Part shown: positions 25,785 through 35,498 of the stretch, piece after piece
How positions within the stretch are numbered: the stretch's first letter is position 1
Layout: each line of letters opens with the position of its first letter
Assembly: GCA_041398825.1 (NCBI GenBank)
Contig: JAWKTX010000005.1
Coordinates: forward strand, 186,001 to 250,000
Direction of reading: 5' to 3'
DNA length: 64,000 nt
DNA from: Planctomycetaceae bacterium
Lineage (GTDB): Bacteria > Planctomycetota > Planctomycetia > Planctomycetales > Planctomycetaceae
The notes under the pieces: generated by a model
Told to the model about the DNA's origin: nothing
What the model saw: only the letters and a program-made list of their open reading frames with translations
The model's database searches: none
Made by a program: the position numbers and the translations under genes

Positions 25785-27221
25785 TTGCCAGCGGAGTCTG
25801 AAAGTTCAGCGAAAGCCGACCAGCCCGGATGGTTTGGTAAGCTGCTGCAGACCCTGAATATGGATGCTGCCGTCCGATTCGCCATCCTTGCACGATTCTG
25901 GCAACTGATCACCGGGCCGCTCACTCAGATGCTGATTGTGTATCAGTTTTCGGCGGCCAGACAGGATTATTATCAGGCGTTCTCGCGAATGCTGGGTATG
26001 CAGATTTTCGTTGAGCTTGGGTTGGGGGTCGTTCTGATCAACGTCGCAAGCCATGAATGGGCGCGTCTGTCCATGAATTCGTCTGGCCGCATCGAAGGGG
26101 ACCGCGAATCATTATCGCGACTCGTCTCCCTTGGGCGAATGATGGTAAAATGGTATGGCGTCGCCACCCTGGTTTTCGTGGTCGCCATCAGCGCAGCGGG
26201 AATTCTCTTCTTCCGCGACACCGAATCACTGCAGTTGGCGGAAGCGGGCGCGCGGGAGCGCATTCTTTGGTTCAGTCCCTGGGTTGCCCTGGTGCTGCTA
26301 ACGGGCGGGCAGCTTGCTTTTCTGCCGCTGACGTCCATTCTGGAAGGCTGCAATCAACTGAATGAGCTGAATCGGGTTCGGTTCTGGCAGGCCGTCGCCG
26401 GTACGATTACGGTCTGGGCAATGGTTGTTCTTGGTTGTGGGCTTTGGGCTCTTGTTGGTTCGGCCGCCGTCCGACTGGCGGCGGATGCGTGGCTGGTTTG
26501 TCATCGGTTTCGACCATTCTTCGAATCGTTCCGGGCAGCATCTTCAGGACCTCAGGTTCAGTGGCGGACCGAGATTCTTCCCCTGCAATGGCGCATAGCC
26601 GTTCAGGGGATTCTGCTTTGGATGGCCAGTCAATTGCCGCTGCTGGTGATCTTTCGATACGACGAAGAAGGCAGGGCGACGCAGCTTGGCATGACATGGA
26701 CCATTTTGACCGCCCTGCAATCCGCCTCACTGGCATGGATCGAAACGCGCCGGCCCGTCTTCGGATCTTTGATTGCGGAACGGCGTTTCGTCGAACTGGA
26801 TCGCTTGTTCTTTCGCATGACCCGATTTTCGATGATGGGTATGGTGGCAGGCACGGGCGCATTCTGCGCAACCGTGTGGTGGCTTGGGACACGAAATGAG
26901 TGGCTGTTCGATCGGCTGTCGGGACGCATGCTGCCTCTGTTTCCGACACTGTTATTTTCCGTCGCAATGATTGTGTACCAGTTTGCTCTTTGCACAAATC
27001 TCTACGTTCGCGCTCACAAGAAGGACCCTTTTCTCGTCGCTTCCGTGGTTTCCAGTTCCGTGATTGCGGGTCTCCAGTTCTGGCTCGGTCGATACTACGG
27101 CACCACCGGAGTTGCCGCCGGATACCTCGCAGGAATCGCTCTTGTCCAGGTGCCGCTCTGGACGATCATCTGGTGGACCACTCGACGCGAGTGGCATCGT
27201 CCGGGAGCTGCCCATGGATAA
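25785..27221 (+). CDS. Flippase-like polysaccharide biosynthesis membrane protein
   Basis: This protein of about 478 residues has roughly a dozen hydrophobic segments spread over its whole length and short charged loops, like Wzx/MOP-superfamily lipid-linked sugar flippases. No diagnostic motif is visible, so the call rests on topology and on the methyltransferase and glycosyltransferase genes that overlap it downstream. I take the TTG at 25785 as start because GAGGAA stands 7 bases before it. A TTG at 25767 and an ATG at 25861 are alternatives. Its last 8 bases overlap the next gene. Confidence 0.6.
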   Translation: MPAESESSAKADQPGWFGKLLQTLNMDAAVRFAILARFWQLITGPLTQMLIVYQFSAARQDYYQAFSRMLGMQIFVELGLGVVLINVASHEWARLSMNSSGRIEGDRESLSRLVSLGRMMVKWYGVATLVFVVAISAAGILFFRDTESLQLAEAGARERILWFSPWVALVLLTGGQLAFLPLTSILEGCNQLNELNRVRFWQAVAGTITVWAMVVLGCGLWALVGSAAVRLAADAWLVCHRFRPFFESFRAASSGPQVQWRTEILPLQWRIAVQGILLWMASQLPLLVIFRYDEEGRATQLGMTWTILTALQSASLAWIETRRPVFGSLIAERRFVELDRLFFRMTRFSMMGMVAGTGAFCATVWWLGTRNEWLFDRLSGRMLPLFPTLLFSVAMIVYQFALCTNLYVRAHKKDPFLVASVVSSSVIAGLQFWLGRYYGTTGVAAGYLAGIALVQVPLWTIIWWTTRREWHRPGAAHG

Positions 27222-28377
27222 TCTGCAACGAGGAGTGACGGCGGGTCTGCGTGCCGAACCTGAGGATCTCACTGGTATTCGCTGCCAGCGAGTGCCCTGT
27301 GCCCTGTGCGGTGCTGCAGATTCGCACCGGATCTGGCGCATGACGGATGTTCATTGCGGGGTACCTGGTGAGTTTGACATTGTCCGCTGTGCTGTTTGTG
27401 GGCACATGTTTTTGAATCCAAGGCCGGTCAACGATCATCTGGGACGCTGTTACCCCGAAGATTACGGCCCGCATCAATCTCAGGTGTCTGATGGACAGGC
27501 ACAGGAAGCTGAGTCGCAGGGAGCTGAGTCGCAGGGAGCTGAGTCGCAGGGGTCAGGAACGGCTGATTTATCGGCTGAACGACCATGGTACCTGCGCGTG
27601 ATCCCGTTGCGACATGTTCCGGGATTGAAACGTCTTTATCTGTGGCTTTTGGATGATCGTAGTCAACCGGTCCCGGAAGCGACGGATGCCGGTGGCGGCT
27701 CGGCGGCTCGGGCACTGGAGCTGGGATGTGCCACAGGTACCTACCTGCAAAAGCTGAAAGCCGCAGGTTGGCAGGCTGTCGGCGTGGAACCCAGCGAGAA
27801 GGCGGCCCTGAAAGCCAGATCAGCGGGTCTGACGGTTCAAACGGGCACACTGGATACGATCGAATTTTCTCCCGACGATGTTTTCGACCTGGCCGCCGCC
27901 TGGATGGTTCTGGAGCATGTTCCCGATCCCGCAGCGACGTTGCGGCAATTGTTTGGAGTGATTCGCCCGGGCGGAAAATTGTTGTTCAGCATTCCGAATG
28001 CCGGGTGCTGGGAAGCGATCGTGTTTGGTCGTCACTGGTACGCGTGGGAGCCGCCAAGGCATTTGCATCACTTCACCCCGGACTCGATTCGACGGCTGCT
28101 GACACAGGCAGGCTTTGACGATATCCGTGTGACGCATCAGCGGAATTTGTCTTACGTGATCGGAAGTCTTGGATTGTTGTTTCTCTCAATCAGGCCTTCC
28201 TGCCGAGTCGGTCAGCGTCTTCGTGACTTCCCCGGCAAGCCTCGTTTATTCATTCAACTGATGCTCGCCCCGTGGGCCCACCTGCTGGCGTGGTTGCATC
28301 AGGGCGGCCGCCTGACGATTTGTGCAACGCGTCCCGATAACGGCGGGGACTTTCATCAAGCGGAGCCGCGCCAATGA
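27214..28377 (+). CDS. SAM-dependent methyltransferase with N-terminal zinc-finger-like region
   Basis: The 387-residue protein has two CxxC pairs near the N-terminus (CALCGA and CAVCGHMFLNPRP), typical of sugar or polysaccharide methyltransferases with a zinc-binding head. It then has a class I methyltransferase domain from about residue 165: ALELGCATGTYLQKL binds SAM, followed by AAWMVLEHVPDPAATL and IRPGGKLLFSIPN. Between them is a short low-complexity stretch made by a threefold 15-bp repeat (residues about 99-113, unit AESQG). It overlaps the flippase-like gene by 8 bases and the glycosyltransferase by 4, so the three are probably translationally coupled. The substrate is unknown. Confidence 0.8.
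   Translation: MDNLQRGVTAGLRAEPEDLTGIRCQRVPCALCGAADSHRIWRMTDVHCGVPGEFDIVRCAVCGHMFLNPRPVNDHLGRCYPEDYGPHQSQVSDGQAQEAESQGAESQGAESQGSGTADLSAERPWYLRVIPLRHVPGLKRLYLWLLDDRSQPVPEATDAGGGSAARALELGCATGTYLQKLKAAGWQAVGVEPSEKAALKARSAGLTVQTGTLDTIEFSPDDVFDLAAAWMVLEHVPDPAATLRQLFGVIRPGGKLLFSIPNAGCWEAIVFGRHWYAWEPPRHLHHFTPDSIRRLLTQAGFDDIRVTHQRNLSYVIGSLGLLFLSIRPSCRVGQRLRDFPGKPRLFIQLMLAPWAHLLAWLHQGGRLTICATRPDNGGDFHQAEPRQ
27508..27552 (+). repeat. 15-bp tandem repeat, 3 copies, inside methyltransferase gene
   Basis: GCTGAGTCGCAGGGA occurs at 27508-27522 and 27523-27537, and with one change at 27538-27552. It adds five residues per copy (AESQG) without shifting the frame, in a non-conserved linker. Confidence 0.85.
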
Positions 28378-29426
28378 ACGTGCTCTTTCTCTCGTCGGGC
28401 GATCGAGTGCCATCGGCGCGGTTTCGGATCCTTCCGTATCTGAAGTATTTTCAGGCGGATGGCCATCGGGTTGTCCTGGCGAACAGTTTCCCACAAAAGT
28501 ACGACTACTTTCCGTGGATGGGGTTTCGCCCGAGCCAGCTTTTGAAGCGCAGTGTCCGCTGGTGGCACTGGTTGCGAAGCAGACTCCAACGATTCGATGT
28601 CGTCTTCATTGATCGTGAAATCTTCGATAACACATCAACGGACATGGAAACGCGCTTTCGCGAATCCTGTGGCAGGCTGGTGATCGATCTGGACGACGCT
28701 GTGTTTCTCCGTTACCCGGAGAAGTTCGACCGCCTGATGAAGCTGGCCGACCTGGTTGTCTGCGGAAATCGCTTTCTGATGGACAAAGTGCGACCTTTGA
28801 ACGCGAATCTTTGTCATGTGCCAACCTGTGTGGACATGGATGACTATGCAGAGCGATTGCGGGAGCAGAAGAATTCGGAACGGCCGGTGGTTGGCTGGAT
28901 GGGCACCGCAGGAAACCTCAAGTATTTATCTGTAGCGTCCGCCGCCCTCCGGCAGCTGGCCAGGGAACGATCGTTTGAACTGCGTGTGGTCGTTCCGTCT
29001 GCGGAATTGCTGAAAGATACGGATCTCCAGGGTGTTGATGTCGTCCATGAACCATGGCAGCCGCAACGTGAAACGGAACAACTCCGGCAGTTTGACATCG
29101 GCCTGATGCCGCTGTTCCCGAACCAGGAATGGGATGTCTACAAGTGCGGTCTGAAACTGATTCAGTATCTGGCTGTTGGAGTTCCCGGGATTGCTGCGCC
29201 TGTCGGGGTGAATTCAGAAATCCTGGATGGCAATCAGAACGGCTTCGCTGCTCAGGACACGGACGAATGGTTGTTCGCGCTGCGTCAACTGACGGCCGAC
29301 CCAAACCTCCGCCAGCAGATGGGTCAACGCGGTCGTCAGACGGTTATCGAAAAGTATTCCATTCAGGCCAACTACCCGGTGCTTCGCGATGCCCTGCAGG
29401 GGTTACTGTGCGTGGAACGTTCCTGA
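28374..29426 (+). CDS. Glycosyltransferase, GT4-like (group 1)
   Basis: The 350-residue product has two Rossmann halves (GT-B). The first begins MNVLFLSSGDRVPSARFRIL, the second contains VVGWMGTAGNLKYLS, and IGLMPLFPNQEWDVYKCGLK with LAVGVPGIAAPVG forms the donor-sugar site characteristic of GT4 enzymes. It has no membrane segments and should act at the cytoplasmic face. Start ATGA overlaps the methyltransferase stop. With its neighbours it points to surface polysaccharide or glycolipid synthesis. The sugar is not predictable. Confidence 0.82.
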   Translation: MNVLFLSSGDRVPSARFRILPYLKYFQADGHRVVLANSFPQKYDYFPWMGFRPSQLLKRSVRWWHWLRSRLQRFDVVFIDREIFDNTSTDMETRFRESCGRLVIDLDDAVFLRYPEKFDRLMKLADLVVCGNRFLMDKVRPLNANLCHVPTCVDMDDYAERLREQKNSERPVVGWMGTAGNLKYLSVASAALRQLARERSFELRVVVPSAELLKDTDLQGVDVVHEPWQPQRETEQLRQFDIGLMPLFPNQEWDVYKCGLKLIQYLAVGVPGIAAPVGVNSEILDGNQNGFAAQDTDEWLFALRQLTADPNLRQQMGQRGRQTVIEKYSIQANYPVLRDALQGLLCVERS

Positions 29427-29519
29427 TCACATCTTCCTGCTGCACAGCCATGTTCGCTCCAGCCACTGGCGTTTTGTTCGCCCGGGCATGAGCCCCTGTC
29501 AAAATCGCGCGGATGGGCT

Positions 29520-30569
29520 TCAGGAACCCTGGTCGGCGCTGCTGGTCCAGCCAGCGGGCAATCCTTTGGTGACCTCGATATTGTGGAACTCGCTGCTGGT
29601 CCTGGCTCCAACCGTTCGCGCCCATTGGGCCATCTTTCGAATGCCTTCGTTGAGCGGCGTGGCAGTCGAATGTCCAAAAACTTCGTCGCACCGGGAATGA
29701 TCGGCCCAGGCAGCTTTGACTTCATTTCGTGCCGGCAGAAACTCAATATCAGCATCCACTCCGAATTCTGCGCAGACAACTTTGGCAAGTTCAAGCACCG
29801 TGGTCGGAGTTGTTGCACCGATGTTAAAGACCTGGCCATTCGCGCGGGCTTCGCAGGGGGCAGACAACATCGGTGGCATCAGATCGGCGACATAGGAAAA
29901 GGCACGTTGCTGAAGACCGTCCCCGAAAACGGGCAAAGCCTGCCCCTGCATAATTCGGTTCATAAAGATGCCAACCACATTGCGGTACTTGTCGCCGATG
30001 TTCTGATGTTCTCCGTAAACATTGTGCGGGCGGAATACGGTGTAGTTGAGCCCGAATAGTTCGTGAGCTGCCTTGAGGTCCAGTTCGACGGCGTATTTTG
30101 AGATGCCGTAGGGGTCTTCCGGAAGCGGTGCCGTGGATTCGCGCATTGGAACCTGACCAGCTCCGTAGACGGCGATGGAACTGGTGAAAACGAAATAGCG
30201 GATGTTGTGGCGCACGGCAGCGTTGATCAGGTTCACACTGCCGATCAGATTGTTGTGATAGTTAAATCTTCGGATGAAGTGGCTGAGTCCTTCAGCCGCG
30301 TAGGCGGCCAAATGAAACACGACGTCGACGTGATTCTGTCTGAACAACTGGTCCACCAGTTCATGGTCGGTGACGGAACCCTCGACGAAACGCAGACGGC
30401 TGGAAGTGGGGACGTTTTGGCGAAACCCACCCGAAAGGTCATCCAGTACGATGACATCGCACTCAGAATAACGCTCATCCAGAAGGAGCGACCTGGTCAG
30501 GTGCGAACCCAGGAACCCGGCGCCACCGGTGACAAGCAGACAGGGTTTTCCAGCCATTTCAGACGACAT
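29520..30569 (-). CDS. NAD-dependent epimerase/dehydratase (UDP-sugar 4-epimerase-like)
   Basis: This extended short-chain dehydrogenase of about 349 residues binds NAD through VTGGAGFLGSHL (G15, G18, G21). The catalytic site is SSIAVYG and PYGISKYAVELD, with the YxxxK pair. The HNVYGEHQNIGDKYRNV segment is typical of UDP-glucose/UDP-glucuronate epimerases. It should feed nucleotide sugars to the glycosyltransferase cluster, on which it converges. I start at the ATG at 30569; the ATG at 30557 is also possible and neither has a clear ribosome site. The open frame beyond to 30794 is not family-like and would overlap the divergent gene. Confidence 0.85.
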   Translation of the reverse strand: MSSEMAGKPCLLVTGGAGFLGSHLTRSLLLDERYSECDVIVLDDLSGGFRQNVPTSSRLRFVEGSVTDHELVDQLFRQNHVDVVFHLAAYAAEGLSHFIRRFNYHNNLIGSVNLINAAVRHNIRYFVFTSSIAVYGAGQVPMRESTAPLPEDPYGISKYAVELDLKAAHELFGLNYTVFRPHNVYGEHQNIGDKYRNVVGIFMNRIMQGQALPVFGDGLQQRAFSYVADLMPPMLSAPCEARANGQVFNIGATTPTTVLELAKVVCAEFGVDADIEFLPARNEVKAAWADHSRCDEVFGHSTATPLNEGIRKMAQWARTVGARTSSEFHNIEVTKGLPAGWTSSADQGS

Positions 30570-30705
30570 TCCAGCAGAAATCGACACGGAGATTGCGATT
30601 CGGGAGCTTAAACACGGAAGCTCACTTTGACACCCTTTCGAGCCGCCGGTAGCATGGGTTTCCGGATATTTCCAGTCTCCCCGCAGATACCGCGGAGCCG
30701 CTCTG

Positions 30706-32409
30706 ATGCGTCTTATCGTCACGTCCAGTCTGATTCTACTGATCGCTTTCGCGAATGTTCCGCCGGTTTGTGGTGCTATCAAATCGACGAACAATCCGCA
30801 GTTTGATGCTGCGGTTGCCAGGGCGCTGCGCTGGCTGCAGACAGCGGTCGCGGCGTCTGAACCGCACGGCGGCGAACATGTTCTTGCGACATACGCAATG
30901 ATGAAATGTGGAGTTCCAGCTACAGATCCCCTCGTTCTTTCGGGTATTCAGGCGGCTGTGGATCGCAGCAGTCGAACAACGTATCAGCCAGTGAGTCCCT
31001 ACGATCACATCTACGGGGCGGGGGTGGATGCGATGTTTCTGGCAGACATTGATGCCGATCTGTACAAGCCGAATCTGCAGGTCATTGCCAACTACATCCA
31101 GTCCGTGCAGAGGTCGGATGGATCGTGGAGTGACACTCCCACAAACCCAGGCGACGTCAGTATGTCCCAGTATGGTGTCCTGGGACTGTGGGCGGCTCAG
31201 CGAGCGGGTTGTAATGTTTCACCACAGGTATTTGATCGGGCCGCGGATTTTCATCTGCGAAAGGGAAATCAGGATGGTGGCTGGGGCTACCGTCCAGGCA
31301 CAAATGCGGGTCCAGGTCAGGGGAGCTCAACGCACAACATGACGATGGCTGGCGCCGGGACATTATCTGTCGCGCGGTTCGTCCTTCACGGACCCAAGTT
31401 TGAAACGGACAAGCCTAAAGAACAGGAAGCGGACTTATTCGGGGTTATGAAGAAAGTGGACCCCATGGCAGATTCAAAGAAAATTGGATCTGCTTTTCCC
31501 GATTACAAAGCCGCGAACGGAGCCGGGACGCTGGACGGGCGTGTCGAACGGGCCTTTTCCTGGAACATGGCGAATCTGACCGCTGTCAGCAAAGTCGAAC
31601 ACAATATGTACTTTTATTACTGCATCGAACGCGCTGCAGCACTGAATGAACTGGGCAACATTAACGGAACAGACTGGTACACTTTCTACGGCAATGGACT
31701 CCTGACACTGCAGTCAGAAGACGGCTCATTCAAGACGCACTCGGGTCCGGTGAGTGGTACCAGTCTGGCCCTGCTCTTTTATATGAGATCAACCGGGCAG
31801 ATTCTGGAGAAACTGGTGGGCGGCGGATTGCTGAGAGGCGATCGCGGCAATCCGTTGGGGAAAAAAGAAAAGGAAAAGGATCCGACCGCGCTGGATCATT
31901 TGCTGGCATCGATTGAGAAAATGGATACGGAGTCGCTGAAAGTCGACGAATCGGAATTTGATCTGGCGGACGAGATTGTTCGGAGTGTGACTTCTATTCA
32001 GGATCCTGAAGAGCTGGTAGGACAGGTGGATCGGTTGAAGAAACTGGTCAACCATCCGAAAGCGGAAGTCCGCCAGCCGGTCATCTGGGCTCTTGGGCGG
32101 ACGGGCGACTTTTCGCTGGTTCCATTTATCCTGAAAGGTCTGCGTGATCCGAACGTCGACGTCAATGTCGAGGCCGAGTTTGCTTTGCGTTATATCGCCC
32201 GAAAGCCGTCCGGATTTGGTCTTTCGAGCAATCCGATTGCGGGTGCTGAAAACGCGTCGGATTCAGAAAGACTGCGTGTGGCGAATATCTGGCGTGACAA
32301 AGCCTATAAGGCCTGGTCAAACTGGTACTTCGAACGCCGCCCATTCGAAGATCGAGATGGCTTTGATGAACTCGAAGCCCAGATTCCGGTGAATCCACGA
32401 AACCCGTAG
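30706..32409 (+). CDS. Secreted prenyltransferase/squalene-cyclase-fold repeat protein with HEAT-like C-terminus
   Basis: The 567-residue protein has a signal peptide (about residues 1-24, ending VCGA). It then has alpha/alpha-barrel repeats of the terpene-cyclase/prenyltransferase type: DGSWSDTPTNP with SQYGVLGLWAA, DGGWGYRPG, and DGSFKTHSGPVSGTSLALLF. Residues about 380-430 are charged, and 430-520 contain HEAT-like helices (RQPVIWALGRTGDFSLVPF, DVNVEAEFALRYIA). Such proteins are common and unexplained in planctomycetes. The terpene-cyclase DxDD acid motif is not visible, so I do not call it a cyclase. It is divergent from the epimerase. Confidence 0.7.
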   Translation: MRLIVTSSLILLIAFANVPPVCGAIKSTNNPQFDAAVARALRWLQTAVAASEPHGGEHVLATYAMMKCGVPATDPLVLSGIQAAVDRSSRTTYQPVSPYDHIYGAGVDAMFLADIDADLYKPNLQVIANYIQSVQRSDGSWSDTPTNPGDVSMSQYGVLGLWAAQRAGCNVSPQVFDRAADFHLRKGNQDGGWGYRPGTNAGPGQGSSTHNMTMAGAGTLSVARFVLHGPKFETDKPKEQEADLFGVMKKVDPMADSKKIGSAFPDYKAANGAGTLDGRVERAFSWNMANLTAVSKVEHNMYFYYCIERAAALNELGNINGTDWYTFYGNGLLTLQSEDGSFKTHSGPVSGTSLALLFYMRSTGQILEKLVGGGLLRGDRGNPLGKKEKEKDPTALDHLLASIEKMDTESLKVDESEFDLADEIVRSVTSIQDPEELVGQVDRLKKLVNHPKAEVRQPVIWALGRTGDFSLVPFILKGLRDPNVDVNVEAEFALRYIARKPSGFGLSSNPIAGAENASDSERLRVANIWRDKAYKAWSNWYFERRPFEDRDGFDELEAQIPVNPRNP

Positions 32410-32489
32410 CAAACAGGCGAAGTTTGCAGAGCAGAAATTCGTGCGGGCGAGGTGCCTGGCACGTCTTCACAAGAAGGTAGCGAGAACTC

Positions 32490-33965
32490 ATGATTCGCAT
32501 GGTTTGTTGCGTGTTCGCATTCAGCGTCCTGATGGGTACGCAGGTGGCACTTGCTCAGTATGACGGCGCTACTTCGGTGCCGGAAAAATACGTCACGGGA
32601 TTTCAGAGTATCACAGAAGGTGATTCCCGTGAGCTTTTAACCAGGCTGATTGCTGAAGATTTCTCCGGGCGCGGCACGGGCCAGGAAGGCTATCTGAATG
32701 CGGCTCGCTGGGTTGCAGGCAATCTGGAAGCCTGGGGATTTCAGCCTGCCGGCCCTGATGGGTCGTGGTATCAAAATGTCCCGTTCATCCGGGTGAGTGT
32801 GGATGCAGAAAAGACCGCCCTCCGTCTGGGGGACGAAATACTGTCTGACGGTGATCAGTTTGGCATCGCTCATTTCGTCGGAACATTCGATAAACAGCTG
32901 CCTGTAACCTTCGCCGCGATACCGAATTCTCGTAAGCAGCCTGAGATCAAAGAGGGTCAGTTCGCCGGGCAACTCCTGGTGATCCGAGGTCGTTTAGAAG
33001 GCAATGAAGCCTTTCTGTCCCGGGGGAACCCGGAGTGTGTTCTCATCGCGGTGGATGAAGCCAGAATTCGAACGGAAAGTGTGTCCCGTCTGGAACAGAC
33101 GCCACTGCCCACTCCGGTCGCAAAGATTTCGCTGACTGCTGCTTCAAAGCTGGCAGAACGCTGTGGCGTTCAGGGCGAACTGTTTACGGGTGAGAGTCCC
33201 GATCAGCCGATCTTTGTCGCTTCATCTGTGGTCGCCCATGCGAGCGTTTCGGTGGTGCGGGAATCCATGGATGTTCCGAATGTCGTTGGGTGGTATCCGG
33301 GCAGCGATGAAACTGTGAACGACGAATACATTGGCATCGGTGCCCATCTGGATCATCTGGGTGTCCAGCGCGATCAGGTGTTCCCGGGCGCGGACGACAA
33401 TGGATCAGGTTCGGCGGCAATTCTTCAGATGGCAAAGGCCATTCATCTGGGAGACACAAAGCCTCGCCGCAGCGTGCTGTTCATGGCGTTTTGTGCAGAA
33501 GAACGTGGGTTACTTGGTTCAAAGTTCTACTGCGAGAATCCGGTCCGCCCGCTCGACAAGATGATCTGTATGCTGAACATCGACATGATCGGGCGCAACG
33601 AAGAAACCGCAGATGAAGCGGCGTCAGAGAATGAAAACACGATTCACCTGGTCGGCAGCCAGCTGGCTTCGGAGGAAATGCATGAAACGGTGATGGACGC
33701 CAACAAGTACGTCAACTTTGTCTTCGAATACGATGAGGAAAAACGGGTGGCGATGCGTAGTGATCAGGCATCCTTTGCTGCCAAGGGAGTCCCCGTGACC
33801 TTCCTGTTCGGCGGTTTCAATCCGCATTATCACAAGACGACTGATACGCTTGACGGGATCAACTTCGGGAAGATTGCGAACGCAGCCCGCCTGAACTATC
33901 TCACGCTGATGTTTGCCTCTGAGCATGGACACTTCAAAAAGAAGCCCGCTGTCGCTGCCGAATGA
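32490..33965 (+). CDS. Secreted M28-family zinc aminopeptidase
   Basis: The 491-residue product starts with a signal peptide (cleavage near LAQ, about residue 22). A protease-associated-like segment follows, then the M28 catalytic domain from about residue 255. The two-zinc ligands are visible: H in GAHLDHLG, bridging D in GADDNGSGSAA, the E pair in CAEERGLLGS, D in NIDMIGRN, and the final H in NPHYHKTTDT. It should remove N-terminal residues from peptides in the periplasm or outside. It lies 80 bases after the cyclase-fold gene on the same strand. Confidence 0.88.
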   Translation: MIRMVCCVFAFSVLMGTQVALAQYDGATSVPEKYVTGFQSITEGDSRELLTRLIAEDFSGRGTGQEGYLNAARWVAGNLEAWGFQPAGPDGSWYQNVPFIRVSVDAEKTALRLGDEILSDGDQFGIAHFVGTFDKQLPVTFAAIPNSRKQPEIKEGQFAGQLLVIRGRLEGNEAFLSRGNPECVLIAVDEARIRTESVSRLEQTPLPTPVAKISLTAASKLAERCGVQGELFTGESPDQPIFVASSVVAHASVSVVRESMDVPNVVGWYPGSDETVNDEYIGIGAHLDHLGVQRDQVFPGADDNGSGSAAILQMAKAIHLGDTKPRRSVLFMAFCAEERGLLGSKFYCENPVRPLDKMICMLNIDMIGRNEETADEAASENENTIHLVGSQLASEEMHETVMDANKYVNFVFEYDEEKRVAMRSDQASFAAKGVPVTFLFGGFNPHYHKTTDTLDGINFGKIANAARLNYLTLMFASEHGHFKKKPAVAAE

Positions 33966-34009
33966 GTTTTGGCAGCCCCCCGGCTGTTTTTGATGGATGG
34001 AGAAGGCCG

Positions 34010-34612
34010 ATGACTCGAGACTCTGAAGATCTGAACAATCGATTGCAGCGAGAATTCACTCAACGTGATTCCGGTCGTCGTGGGCGGTCGACAGAGTCTT
34101 CAGGTTCCACGGGGGCAGAGCATCTTCCCGTCAAGGCAGAAGTCGTTGCGACGCCTGTGGAGCGGGCTTCTGTTCCGGCCGGCAGTGATATCTCTGAGGA
34201 ACAGCTTGGGCTGATCAATCGGATGCGGCTTCGCAATGCCGAATCAGCCCATCAGCTGGAAAAGGCCAGGCTGGCCTATCGAACAGAGATGCAGTTGATC
34301 CAGCATCAGGCCGAAGCGGCTATTCGCGAAAGCAAAGCTTTCTGGGATGCCAAATCGGTCGAGGTTGCGGAAAGCATAAAGACCTATGTGCAGTCTACGA
34401 TTCGGGCTCTGGAGATTGATCGGCTGGATTCTCGCAATGCCGATCTTCAGCGAGCCTATGAGGCAGCCACGGCGGCCATGGAACGGGCCCGTGCTTCAAG
34501 TATGCCGGAAGTCATGAAGGATCGGCTGATCCAGAACATTCTGGATAACTTCGAATCGACACTGGAACGGATCCAGAACGACACGATTGTCGCCCGGTAT
34601 GACCTGGACTAA
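34010..34612 (+). CDS. Coiled-coil protein of unknown function
   Basis: I do not recognise this 200-residue protein. The first 65 residues are polar and Ser/Arg/Thr-rich. From about residue 72 to 195 it is rich in A, E, R, Q and L with heptad-like spacing (LEKARLAYRTEMQLIQHQAE), predicting a long coiled coil. It has no signal peptide or membrane segment. The ATG at 34010 follows a strong GGAGAAGG site; the ATG at 33962, which overlaps the M28 stop, is the alternative. The next gene, also coiled-coil, follows after 46 bases, so the two may form one complex. Confidence 0.6.
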   Translation: MTRDSEDLNNRLQREFTQRDSGRRGRSTESSGSTGAEHLPVKAEVVATPVERASVPAGSDISEEQLGLINRMRLRNAESAHQLEKARLAYRTEMQLIQHQAEAAIRESKAFWDAKSVEVAESIKTYVQSTIRALEIDRLDSRNADLQRAYEAATAAMERARASSMPEVMKDRLIQNILDNFESTLERIQNDTIVARYDLD

Positions 34613-34658
34613 CGGCCCGCATTCTTTTCTCTTGTGAAACAACCCAGCCGTTGAGTCC

Positions 34659-35498
34659 GTGACCATGTCTGATCCAGCCAGACACTCGCCTGACCGAACT
34701 GCGATGACCGCCGGGATGATAGTGCTGGGTGGTGTGCTGCTGGTAACAGCCATGCTGCTGGGGGCTACCATTTATGCGTTTGGTGTCCGTGGGGAAGGCT
34801 TTCGTTGGGACGTGTTCCGCGGTGGGGCGATTGTGTTTCTGATTTGCATTGGCTGCGTTGCGGCGGGATGCATTCTTCTGACTTTGTTGTTTCGCATTCT
34901 TATGGCATTCATGCCATCGTCCCTCCGGAACTGGTCGTCTCGGGGCGAATTAAACCAGGCCCGGCGACGTTCTGTTTCGGCAATCGAACGTCGTCATCGA
35001 GTTCAGGAAGAACAGGCTCGCCTGACTGCCATGATGCAGGCTTCATATTTGTACGAACGCGAGTCAGCGCGGACATCCAATGCCAGGGCCCTCGGTGAAT
35101 TTCGCAAGGCATTGCAAACCGGGGTAGTCAACAGTTGTGAGATCGTTTTCGATCATCTGAATCGAACGATTGAGCAGTACGAACGCGTCGTCGAAGAAAT
35201 TGAAGCATCGGAACTCGGCGATTCTGAAAGGGCGGAGTTACTGAACAGCCTTTCCCGGCAGCTGGACGTCGGTGCCATGACACAACGTCATCGTTCGGCC
35301 CAGAGAATGATGGAAGATGCGATCTGGCGCGTGCGTTTCCAGAAGGCCCGAATGATGGGTCGCCGGAACGTCGAGTCCGCGGTTCGTTATCTGCAGTCCG
35401 TTCGCAAGCCGGACTGCTCACAACGAGTGCTGCTGCAAATTGATGCGATGCTGGCAGAATTCAACGATTCGCAGGCTTCCGGCGACGGGTGCATGTGA
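34659..35498 (+). CDS. Membrane-anchored coiled-coil protein of unknown function
   Basis: The 279-residue protein has two hydrophobic segments, at about residues 16-42 and 54-85, then a helical, charged remainder (ERRHRVQEEQARLTAMMQAS and LNRTIEQYERVVEEIEASE) likely facing the cytoplasm. I do not recognise a family. It starts with GTG at 34659; ATG at 34665 is equally possible. It follows another coiled-coil gene closely and looks like its membrane partner. Confidence 0.6.
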   Translation: MTMSDPARHSPDRTAMTAGMIVLGGVLLVTAMLLGATIYAFGVRGEGFRWDVFRGGAIVFLICIGCVAAGCILLTLLFRILMAFMPSSLRNWSSRGELNQARRRSVSAIERRHRVQEEQARLTAMMQASYLYERESARTSNARALGEFRKALQTGVVNSCEIVFDHLNRTIEQYERVVEEIEASELGDSERAELLNSLSRQLDVGAMTQRHRSAQRMMEDAIWRVRFQKARMMGRRNVESAVRYLQSVRKPDCSQRVLLQIDAMLAEFNDSQASGDGCM

